A stretch of DNA of 64,000 bases from Apostichopus japonicus (taxonomy: Eukaryota > Echinodermata > Holothuroidea > Aspidochirotida > Stichopodidae), in contig NC_092564.1 in the NCBI RefSeq assembly GCF_037975245.1, positions 15,770,984-15,834,983 of the forward strand, in the 5' to 3' direction. Both the position numbers and the translations under genes were made by a program. The notes under the pieces are model-generated. The model saw nothing but the letters and a program-made list of their open reading frames with translations, was not told the origin of the DNA and did not search any database. This document shows positions 50,301-60,781 of the stretch, one piece after another; the stretch's first letter is position 1, and every line of letters begins with the position of its first letter.

Positions 50301-53300
50301 GGACTCTCTGCAGTGCCACTTTACAGGCACTAATAGCAATCTTTCTGCAGGTGGAGTTCATCCACACCCATTCAAGGGGGTGCAAGAAGTATTTCACTCT
50401 TGTAGGGGTAGCAATTAGTGGAGATATATTACTCTACAAACGTCACAAGCTTTTCCTTTTTCACAGAGGGGGCACCTTAAATTCATCTCTAAAAAATCAG
50501 TCTCACCTTGCCACTCCAATATTGGTTGCCGTTAACCAGCGGAATGAATGCAGGCTGCTTCCTGACCAGTTCCTCGCAATCATGCAACACTTGACCAGAG
50601 AAGTCACCCATCTGATACCTATTTTAAAAGAACAGGGTGTGTCATAACTTGAATATCATTTGCTCTGATAAACAATTCTCCGATACCAAACATGCAATGA
50701 CATCTTATATATATTTATATATATGTATACATATATATGCTTACAATACACAAACATGTGATAACCTGGAGTATGAATGCATAAGTTACCAATGTGAATT
50801 ACAGGGACGACTTGTTACATGTTAGTTAAACTTTCACTGAATAACAAGTGTATAGAAAATATCTCATATCTTACTGTAAATGATGCCACAGGGAAAGGTA
50901 GCTGGCTACGACTATGATAATACCTACCAAGTTTGAAATGTCAAAGGTTTGCTGTTTAATGCAATGTCATGTCTTTTAACAGGTTGTGACAAAAAAGTGA
51001 GGTAGAAAATAGACGCGATCAACAGAACAAGGTTTTCAGGACTTAAATACACCAACCATTATGCTATATTATGATCTTTTACATCTGTGAAAGCAACGAA
51101 AAAGTGTAAACTTTACAAAGTATCGAGAAAGAATTTAAGAATCTTTGTGTATTAACACAAGAGTCACTCTGCCTGCCTATCCCACAGCATGAATGAATCA
51201 TTTACTCATATCTCTTCCTGTCAACAATATTACAATAATATCATTTGTGCACCTTACAACATGGCTTACCTCTTCTCAAATATTTCTATGTTCAGATGGA
51301 TGCCCTCTCGTTTACTCTTCTCTCTTCGCTTGATCATTTCAAGCAATGTTCTGGAACGATAACAATGCCACAAATCAAACATAGGGTAGAAACCATTATG
51401 CTTTTGAAAAGATTGATCACATGTACATCCAAGGCCAAATTTGGACAGATTTTTCATTTACCACAATGACATAAATGACAAAATACAAAAACTTCTAATC
51501 ATTTGCAGAAAAATATACGGATAAGTTAGGTCTTATCATTCAATATCCCACAATGATAATGGACATGAAAAGTAGATACAAAAGATTGATACCTTACGTT
51601 CACAATGAGTTAGGATTAAGTTGCTCACATCTGTAAATTCCTTTACTCCACCTGGTTTATTTCACAAAAATGTAAGCTTTTTCATGTCAACCATGTTTTC
51701 ATTACTCACAATGATATTGTTTTATTCTAGACTGGGACTAAACCCCCTAAGAACAATATGAATTACTCACACTGCCTTCGTCAAGTCTCTTTTCAGTTTT
51801 AACATCTTTTCGTATGAGGCCTCATCGTTTTTCCTGTTCTTCCTGGTTTGCATTTTCTCTGTTCGCCTCCTGAAAGCCACATATGGGTTGTTGGTAGTCG
51901 AGCCATCTCGCTTCTCGCCTTTTACTTCCAGAATCAGAGCGTGACCCTACGTAGGAAGGCAATCAGAAAAATGGACAGTGAAATAGGAGAATTGACCAAA
52001 GTTCTGCAAACATAAAATCATATTTTTGTTTTGGCTGTAGCCTTGGGTCATTCTGAAACCATTTCCAAGTTTTCACATACAGAGTGACAACTTTTGAATT
52101 ACATAATGAAAACAAGACGTTTCTTGGCCACAGGTTAATTTAGAGAAAACTCTTACATAGGTAGAAAAATTGGTCGGAGCAATGGGCCAGAGAGAACCAA
52201 AATACCACAGTACCCAGAACAGAGCAGACTGCAGCGCAGGCTGGTTATGTTGATGAAGCCATAGAGGTCCTCTGCCCTTCGAGCAAGATTGTGGTCAGAT
52301 TTATTTGACAGGCTGTCAAATCTCTAGCAGGTCAGATTTTGGCCAGCTGGCTGGTTACTGAGAACTGCTAATTCTTCATTAAGCCATGATCATAACATAT
52401 CAATTGACAAGCTCATAGACTGAAAGCCAGTGATAATTTATCCGGTATCACATCGCAAATTGATGAGCAAAGTGGTTAAATTGCTGTACAAGTGCCAATT
52501 TTTATAGCAGTTTTGTACACAGAAACCATAGCATTTTATAGGAGACAAGAGTTCAGAGCCTTCAAAACTGATAGAAAAATTCGAACACTAAATTTTTCTC
52601 TGAAAGCACAAGTCTTCTTTGTAATAGTCAGCTAGGCAGTTCTGACAGATTTTGTTTACTTTTTTTCCTCTGAATTAACAGGTGGTTTGCAAAATTATCT
52701 GGCAGAGCTAGCCCAACATATAATATATGAAGACATTATGGGCAGGCACTTGCTTCACTTACCACTTTCAGACGTTTGTTCAACCAGTAGTCATACACGG
52801 ACAACGTCAAGTCTTTCTCTGAATTTACGGGTGGTTTGCAAGATTATCTGGCAGAGTTAGCCCAACATATCATATAAGAAGACATTATGGGTAGCACTAG
52901 CTTCACTTACCACTTTCAGACGTTTGTTCAACCAGTAGTCATACACGGACAACGTCAAGTCTTTCTCTGAATTTACAGGTGGTTTGCAAGATTATCTGGC
53001 AGAGTTAGCCCAACATATCATATAAGAAGACATTATGGGTAGCACTAGCTTCACTTACCACTTTCAGACGTTTGTTCAACCAGTAGTCATACACGGACAA
53101 TGTCAAGTATTTATCTGAATTTACAGGTGGTTTGCAAGATTATCTGGCAGAGTTAGCCCAACATATCATATAAGAAGACATTATGGGCAGGCACTTGCTT
53201 CACTTACCACTTTCAGACGTTTGTTCAACCAGTAGTCATACACGGACAACGTCAAGTCTTTCTCTGAATTTACAGGTGGTTTGCAAGATTATCTGGCAGA

Positions 53301-56300
53301 GTTAGCCCAACATATCATATATGAAGACATAATGGGCAGCACTAGCATCACTTACCACTTTCAGACGTTTGTTCAACCAGTAGTCATACACGGACAATGT
53401 CAAGTATTTATCTGAATTTACAGGTGGTTTGCAAGATTATCTGGCAGAGTTAGCCCAACATATCATATAAGAAGACATTATGGGCAGGCACTTGCTTCAC
53501 TTACCACTTTCAGACGTTTGTTCAACCAGTAGTCATACACGGACAATGTCAAGTATTTATCTGAATTTACAGGTGGTTTGTAAGATTATCTGGCACAGCT
53601 AGCACAACATATCATATATGAAGATGTAATGGGCAGCACTAGCTTCACTTACCACTTTCAGACGTTTGTTCAACCAGTAGTCATACACGGACAACGTCAA
53701 GTCATCATCTTCCTTCAAGATAGCTTTGGCTTCCTTAACACTCATTACCTGAATTGGGAAAAAGCAAAACAAAAAGTTTAATCTGAAGCAAATTTCAAAA
53801 CTCTTGTCACACAAAATACATTTCTAACTTACAAATTTACAATTCCTTTCATGCTCTCATTTTGTGATGATTCTTAATGGACCAAACACACAATTCTGTG
53901 TTTTGATTACAGTAATTGGCGAAGATAGTCTAATTGGCTGGAATGTTTACTGCTTTGTTTTGTTTGTTTGCAAGAGATTTGTTTGCTTTTGATCACAAAT
54001 TCAAACACACACCTTGATAACACTTCCGGAGATAACTAATGCATTGGTCTTAGTAAATTCTGTCAGGGAAAAGGGTTATGTTTCACATGTCGAATAGCAG
54101 TTAGTGACCTGTGAATTTACATTCCAATAGAAGTACGGAGAATCTCCAGTTGAACTAATCTGCTATGTTCATGACTGCATTTGTGTAGAACAATGCTCAT
54201 TTTACCTCTATGGTAAATCAACTTCAAATGTGTCCCTGACAAGAGGAAAACCACTTTGGTGGGGATATCATGATCAGTTCAATATCTTGCTTTACATGTA
54301 CAGTAAGGGAAACACTTTTGGCTGTAAAACTATTGCACTAGTTACAGTAACCCCTACCTGACCTTGTACTAATTATGCCTTAAAAGTGTCATAACATTTG
54401 GCAGTCTGTTAGTGCTTTCAAATCAGAGAAATTATCAAATTTTATTTTTACTTTTGAGATCAAAGTTCACTTGTTGAGTATAGAAAACATTCCAATAACT
54501 CACTAGGCAAATTTTCAAGGATAATCAAGACTATTTTGTAGTAGAGAAAGTGATGATTCAATTTAGAAAGGAAGGTTATTAGCCAGTGTATATTCATAGT
54601 GGCATAAATGTTCAAGCAAACATATCATCATTTCACCTGTTTCCAAAAGCATCCCAACCATAAGTTCAGAAATATGTACCAACTGTCAGTTTATTCATAG
54701 AAATATAAAAGTCATTCTTTATGACAGATATGTGACACGTCCATGTTTGGATCCTTCATTAAAAAAGAAGGGGGGGGAGGGGAACAATTTATGCAAAACA
54801 TACTAGCTATCATAAATAACATTCAAGCACAAGCTGTGTTCATCTCGCCGCAAGCCGATTAGCTTTATCCAAATTAGAAATTTAAATGCTCTGGTTCCAA
54901 GCAAGAACAATATTACCATACGATGCAAGTTCTACTGTACATTTTGCCTGTCAGACAACAGGGAACCCACCACACTTCAATGACACATCACAAAACATTA
55001 GCAGTAACTGTACCTTCTGCCCGCTGCCTTTTTCAAGACGATCCATCATTATTTCAAATTTGTAAGAAGTTAGATCAAATGCTTGAGCCTGTTTCTTCAC
55101 CCAATTTTCATCCTCTTCATCCATGTCATAGTCTGGAATGTCTTGTTCCATGCTGAGAGCTGTAATCAAAAGATAAAACAAATAAACATTGTTTGCTGAC
55201 AATATGACATCATCACTGTCATTTTTACATTGCAGGAATACAGTCAAAACAAATCTTTCTCCATGGGGGCACTGTCTTTATTTGTTCTTTCATGTCTCCC
55301 ACATGTGGTGTCCAAATCATGTGAAAACATCTACTAAACAAAAACTGTCAACAACTTTCAATCAACAATGCTTCTTAAAATGCTTCATAGTATCAACAAC
55401 TTATGAATGAATCTAAGAAGCTACAACTACTATCACTAATAAAAGCAAACGTTCAAACAAATACTCTGCACTCTTCTAGGAATAAGTGAAGCCTTTCTTT
55501 GCATACAATGACTTCCAGGAGTGTGACAAAGTGACCACAAAACTGTAACAAGATTGGGGGCAATGTTGCAGACTTATGTTATATTACACAACACTTGTCA
55601 CCAGAGTGCACACCATTTTTGTCTTAGAAAAATCCAATTTTGATCATGTTGATACTGACCTCACCTAAAAACGGCCAGAGACGGATCATTCAATTTTACT
55701 GACCGACCCAGCATGCACACAGGTGTTAATTACTTACGTTGCATATGGATGTACTGCTTGCCCTGCCGAATGTTGGCCTCGTACAACTCATCGTAATATG
55801 CTACACAGTGAGAGGCCTCTGGGGTGGGTATTACTAGATGATTTGCTGTACCATAAACCTGTTGTGCTGATATTGCCCTCTGCAGATGATGTTCCTAATG
55901 TGTGATCAAAAGAATTTATGATACTTAAAGGACTATGGGAGGATTCTGAGATTTACTAAAATGCTAGTCGTACCATACATAAAGCATGCATACACAAACT
56001 TACAGATTAGCAGTTGCTGAACATTACAAGATGCATTGAATTTCGATTTTTCATGCATAATCCGGCACGTACTAAGGATAGATACCGGTCTAAAAATGCA
56101 ATCTGCTACATAAACCTACACACTTTATAATCACACCAGGAAAAGAATGCAATAACAGCATAAGGATTCGTGAATGAAGCTAGTTCTACTAAGGGATCAA
56201 TATCTCCAACTGATAAGTAGGAATAAATGATGCAAATGTTTTCAGGCCTACAATTCCCCCACTTGTGAAAAATGACTATGCTCAAAAAATCTACTGGCTA

Positions 56301-57417
56301 AATCAAGTTCTCTTAGGCATTTTCCTGAATTACAATACACATTCCTTTCTGTACAGAGTTAAAGGAGCAGCACAATAATATTTGCCGATAATAAGCAGTA
56401 CTGCATGACTTTCATTAGATTTGAAAATCACTTGAAATGTGAAGAAAGGGTGGTCTTTTGGAACATTATCTTGCTGAGAAACAAAGTGAGAAATAATTTG
56501 GCGAAGTGACCCCAAATGCGGGGGGGCAATCGTTATTCAAAGCCTATGCAAGAGTCCGAGTAGGCCTTCGCTAGAGCATAAGTGTGCATGGTAAGTATAT
56601 TACCTCATTGGTGTCAGTCCAGTTTACATCCTGGGAATCACAACTACATTCGAACCATGATACTCAATTGTGCTAGTGCTAATAATAATTCTTACTAGGC
56701 CTAAGTAAAATGGGTAGCAACTGGTGTAGCTGAATGCTAGGCATTTCTATTCACTACAGTTTTTTTACGTTATCACACCAAATCATGGGAATTGGGGTTT
56801 TTGATATTAATTTTGATTGTCGTGCCTTTCAGTTATTCCAATTAACACATATAACTAAATTTCAACTACACTAACAACAAACAATAACTAACATGCACTG
56901 TACTTAACTGTAGGAGGTTACCCACTGTAGGAATACTGTGTTGTTCAAGAACAAAGTGTACGTTGCCTAACATGCACATTGTTAACCTTAGGCTAGGTCA
57001 AGATTTTTGCACTAAACTATGACCTGAGTCACGTGACAATTTAAAAATTTGGGATTTTGATACATTTTCGTATGTAAATCGTAAAAAAGGCCACAGTAAT
57101 TCGAACTATATTGGGGAAATCATCGTTCACTGTCAACTGCTTGCAATTATATGAAATATCGACTGTACTACAAGGGAAAACGTTTGACTTAATGAACAAA
57201 ATGGCCGCCTTAGTCTTGCATGTCATCCCAATTTTTCAATGAAAATTTGTCAATGTTTACACACCGATTCCTCCTCCTTTTCCATTCCAGTGGGCATCTG
57301 CGGAACGGCCCGATTACTGGAGGTAAAATCTGGCAAATCAGGCAACTCATTTGTCGTGTACACAGGCATAGGCTTCGTAGGGTCGGGAGCTCGCGCCCTA
57401 AACGACAGCTTGCTCAT
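44363..57417 (-). CDS. EPC1: Enhancer of Polycomb homologue (EPC1/EPC2 type), NuA4/TIP60 scaffold (14 exons, 785 aa)
   Basis: Coding exons, 5' to 3': 57417-57265, 55894-55738, 55159-55014, 53748-53653, 51946-51771, 51350-51270, 50618-50507, 49875-49720, 49117-49034, 48744-48593, 48059-47856, 46834-46389, 45240-44922, 44438-44363. Lengths and phases close exactly (785 codons plus stop; human EPC1 is 836, EPC2 807). EPC proteins hold the catalytic acetyltransferase module of nuclear NuA4/TIP60 that modifies H4 and H2A. The EPcA region is strongly conserved: MSKLSFRAR start, NRAVPQMPTGMEKEEES, HHLQRAISAQQVYG, DRLEKGSGQK, NPYVAFRRRTEKMQTRKNRK, LLEMIKRREKSKRE (residues 1 to ~300). Then come DPDGLFAFRRK, RYRYC and RRRVGRGGR (~350-440), and HFRPKTPPP at the exon 11/12 join. 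The C-terminal half is polar and lacks the Gln-rich runs of vertebrates, but the last exon keeps ENHE and ends in VT. Whether this is the only EPC copy is not known. Confidence 0.95.
45848..45876 (+). other. G-tract cluster in the EPC intron between exons 12 and 13
   Basis: GGGGGAGGGGAGAGGGGGGG-type sequence meets a four-tract quadruplex pattern on the strand opposite to EPC transcription. Similar tracts recur at 20270, 23850, 37290, 42770 and 61800. Confidence 0.5.
52160..52385. repeat. Dispersed repeat, related copy at 33.4 kb
   Basis: It begins near GGAGCAATGGGCCAGAGA and ends near TTACTGAGAAC. See the related copy at 33405-33650. It lies in the EPC intron between exons 4 and 5, just before the exon-4-derived array. 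Confidence 0.5.
52671..53700. repeat. Six extra copies of EPC exon 4 3' half plus donor, 148-149-bp tandem unit
   Basis: The word ACCACTTTCAGACGTTTGTT (complement of the exon 4 donor and last codons) starts at 52761, 52909, 53057, 53206, 53354, 53503 and, at the true exon, 53651. Each intronic unit carries about 50 nt identical or nearly identical to the end of exon 4, encoding SVYDYWLNKRLKV, with GTAAGTGAAG behind it. On the exon side the rest of exon 4 is replaced by intron sequence ending TGTAAATTCAG. Units come in two subtypes: AGAAAGACTTGACG (52761, 52909, 53206) and ATAAATACTTGACA (53057, 53354, 53503). Confidence 0.95.
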
Positions 57418-57529
57418 CTCGAAGCCTTGTGCTGGACCACGAAATATGCCAAAAATTAGCCCCGAGAGGCCAACAGAGAATATAAATCTCTGACACAGTT
57501 CTTCTTGAAAATAATGTTGGTCCTCTCAT

Positions 57530-57620
57530 CCGGAAAGGAAGCGCATTTTCCACCGGATTTCCATAATAGTGATGAAATTTATCTTGACATCTCAAAAACT
57601 GTACGAATAAAACATGGCGG
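57530..57620. promoter_or_regulatory. Candidate EPC core promoter motifs (ETS- and YY1-like)
   Basis: About 115-205 bp upstream of the EPC ATG lie CCGGAA (57530-57535), CCGGAT (57553-57558) and ATGGCGG (57614-57620). The first two are ETS-like cores and the last is a YY1-like core, a combination common at TATA-less housekeeping promoters. A further AATGGCCGCC lies near 57200 at the start of intron 1. These are motif matches only. Confidence 0.3.
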
Positions 57621-58273
57621 ATGCTGTTACAACCATCCCTACATGCTTTGCGAGTTGCCACTCCTGGTGTAATGCGCATGCTCCGTTTTACCCGCTCTAA
57701 GAAATGCATATGTATGAATACATTTGGAACTGGTATAGTGCTTTTCACAAACATGATTGAACTACACACGATCGACTTGCTTTCGGTAGACACTCGTAAG
57801 CCCACAATATAATGAAGGGGCTTAATTACTGTTGGTGATCAAAAGCTGGGGTAATGTTACGACAAAAGTGAATCAGAACAAAATTTTGCGCATTTATCCA
57901 ATCGTAATATTGAACCTTGCTTCTCCACAGCAAGTTTGGCGTCACTAGCCTATTATAAGCACTGTGATTTTGATCTCAGAAATACACGAAAGGGCGCACG
58001 GTTGGGGTGGGGGAACGGAAGGTAGTCAAGTGACATTGAAGAGCGTAGGAAATAACAGTTTTTCTTACATGCTTTTCTGTTATCAAAATGAACAAAACTG
58101 TAAGCAAACTGCTTATCCACTAAAGAGCCTGTGTAGGAGAATGTGTAAAAGAAAGAGGGCCTGACGTTTCGATCCTAGCAGGATCTTTTTACCTCCATGC
58201 TTTTACACATACTTTTTTGTGTGCATAGGAACCAAAATTTGCGTCATTTCTGCGATACAATGCATGATTACTG

Positions 58274-58288
58274 GCAGTGGCGTAGCCA
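58274..58288 (+). mobile_element. hAT-like terminal motif CAGTGGCGTAGCCAG
   Basis: This 15-mer is a frequent left end of invertebrate hAT-type DNA transposons. The following ~170 bp is non-coding, includes a C-run (TTCTGTCCCCC) and reads AAAAGGGCTTAGATG near 58400. The opposite end was not located. Confidence 0.4.
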
Positions 58289-59507
58289 GTTTTTTGGTGT
58301 GGAGGGTGAGGGCAAGTCAATTTTCTGTCCCCCATTTTCAGGCACATAGCAGTTGCATGATCGCCGTCATGGAGGAGGGGTTTAAATTCTTGTTTTTCGA
58401 AAAGGGCTTAGATGCAAATGGTGCTATCATTTCCATTTTTTAATCTATATTCGTGTACTTAACGTTTCCTTTTTTGGTACAAAAACTTTACCAATTGTTT
58501 GAGGAAAAAAATAATGTGCGCGCCTGCACGGTCGCAAACCATCCGGTTATATCATCACAAATTGAAAAACAATATATGTCAATACAAATATATGGCCACT
58601 CAGAGAGACACTGCAACCGGACCGTTCATTACATTCTCTTTAGTAGTCCCCCCCCCCCCCCAATCATGAAACGCAGTACTAGCAGGTATATGTAAAGAAA
58701 CCTTGTCTTTAGCGTTCATCTTTTTGTCTTAAATTAGTCTACTGGCAAACATTTCGCTGACTTGCCCATGCATGAAATAAAAATAAGTCTGATTTTCTTT
58801 TTTAATAGGGCCAAGTTGATGAGGGCTTTATGTCACATGATGCCCCCTTTTCCCGCTAAACTGTGACCTTGATTATCTACCCCGGCTGCACAAATACGGC
58901 AGAAAATAGTATTGTCAATAGTCTCGGGTCGGTTTCGGCGATAACTGCGTGGTTCCCCTAATACGGTTCGCCCCACTTTCATGCATACGGGAATCAGTAC
59001 ACTCACTCACTGCGGAAGCATGATCATACATGCATAATTTGGTGCCGGTGCCATTCACATGGTTAGCATGCCGTATCCGTATACCGGTATAGGGCTATAC
59101 ATAAATAGCCAGGGACAATTTCGTTTACGTGATATCTTCTCCACATACTAGAAAGAAATATTAGAAGTCATTTCTAGGTCATAAATGAAAATAAAAGAAA
59201 TAAATGTTCATGACACCACGGTTGGCGTACTTATAACTCAGATCTCTATATACAGTATATGGGACATCACGTACGTTCCCGCGGCTCCTCAGCCAAGACC
59301 TAAAGTGTTAACGAAAATAGAGTGTTTTATAAATTATAATAACTCAACCGATGTTCCTCCAACTTTATATTGAAAACAAAAAGCACAGGTGCATGAATGA
59401 CATTCAACACCATTAAGTCCATGTCATTTGAGGCAATAAAAGGCTTGGCGTTGGCTTTTGTGTTGGATCCGAGGAACTACCGTAATGGTGTGTACATTAG
59501 ATATGTA

Positions 59508-59580
59508 CAATCGAGTCATTTTAATTGACGAACCTCAGCTGTTTAAAGGGGCATTTCACACAACTTAACAGTGATATATA
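59508..59580. repeat. Dispersed repeat fragment, related copy at 30.6 kb
   Basis: TACAATCGAGTCATTTTAAT and AACCTCAGCTGTTTAAAGG align in order with the segment at 30618-30690 with about one difference in six or seven bases by eye. Confidence 0.5.
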
Positions 59581-60732
59581 TATACAACATGTACTGACAG
59601 AAGCCTATCATATCGGTCTTCAACATGTATAGCAATATTAATTTGGTGGCTGAAGTCATCCTTTAAAGTAATGGCAAAGATGACGTCACTTCGGCTCTGT
59701 CCAGTCATAGAAGGTAGGTCTACATGGAAACTAAAATATTAGAATCTTTGTGATAAGAACATAGATATTCCCCGAGGATAATGACTATGGTATAACACAA
59801 ACCTATTCTGCAGGCCAAACGGATCGCTCACCAGTTAATGCTTTGGACGTGTATACTCTAGAACAGGGGCGACTGGAAAGGGTTCAATCGGTAAGGGGGG
59901 GGGGCAAACATCGACTGGGGCTGTGGGACATACATGTTGCTTCAAAACATTCGACCAAATGAATCCTCTGGGTATTATAACCTACCACAAATTCAAGTTT
60001 AAGACTGTTTTTCAACAAGAGGGAACAGCTCAATTCCATTTCCCCAATATAGCACACTACTTATTTTGCAAATCTCTGACCAGTAGAGCACGAGAAACTC
60101 CTTCCGATTTCGAACTTGTTTACTTGTTTACTTGTTTGAAAGATACCCTAGTCTCGACATGTCATTATCCAGGAAAATACAAAAATATTTATTAATATAG
60201 TACAAGGTTTTAATAGCTATTCCAGTTTTCAGGATATTCAGTTTTAAAAACGCTAAACTACCGGAAAGCTCCTTTAAGACTCAGTTGATGACGACGTCGC
60301 CTATACTCGGTGCAGGCCTTAATGTTAGTCCATTAGTTTATAAATCAAACCAAACGTGTCTCATAGTTTAAAGGAGACCCACCAACCCAACCATCATTAT
60401 TTTGTGATAATGTGATAAGTGTCGTGAACAACTTCCACAAACAGCTAAGAAAGCAATTGTCATATTTCGGGAGATTTCCCACATTTAATGTTCCTTCACA
60501 CTCAGGACGAAGACTTGATCAAGTCTTAATATGACATTATCGAGCATCATGTGCCGTCCTCGTTTTACATATTTTCTGCCATTCTTCACAAAGATTTCTG
60601 TCATATAAGCTAAAGATTATGGTTGGGTTTGTGTGTTTTACTATGTATAGCCTACAATAATAGTCGCATGTATTCCCAGTTAAACGCACAGCGTGTATAC
60701 GGTCTATTTAGGCGTCTCTACCTTCGACTCTC

Positions 60733-60781
60733 TTTGACGTTATAGAGTTCCTTCTCTATTAAGGAACTCTATATTTGACGT
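60733..60781. mobile_element. 33-bp inverted repeat bounded by flush 8-bp direct repeats
   Basis: TATAGAGTTCCTT (60741-60753) and AAGGAACTCTATA (60761-60773) are exact complements around a 7-nt loop CTCTATT. Immediately outside each end is TTTGACGT (60733-60740 and 60774-60781). The geometry is that of a minimal transposon remnant with an 8-bp target duplication, as made by hAT-type transposases. The core is far too short to encode anything. Confidence 0.65.

Larger units (their letters stand above)
57621..60732. other. Intergenic upstream of EPC; no gene recognised
   Basis: No spliced coding sequence was found. It contains hAT-like single termini (CAGTGGCGTAGCCAG at about 58274, CAGGGGCGACTGG at about 59863), the repeat fragment at 59508-59580, and C- and G-runs near 58650 and 59895. 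Open frames up to 90 codons show no family resemblance. Confidence 0.4.
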
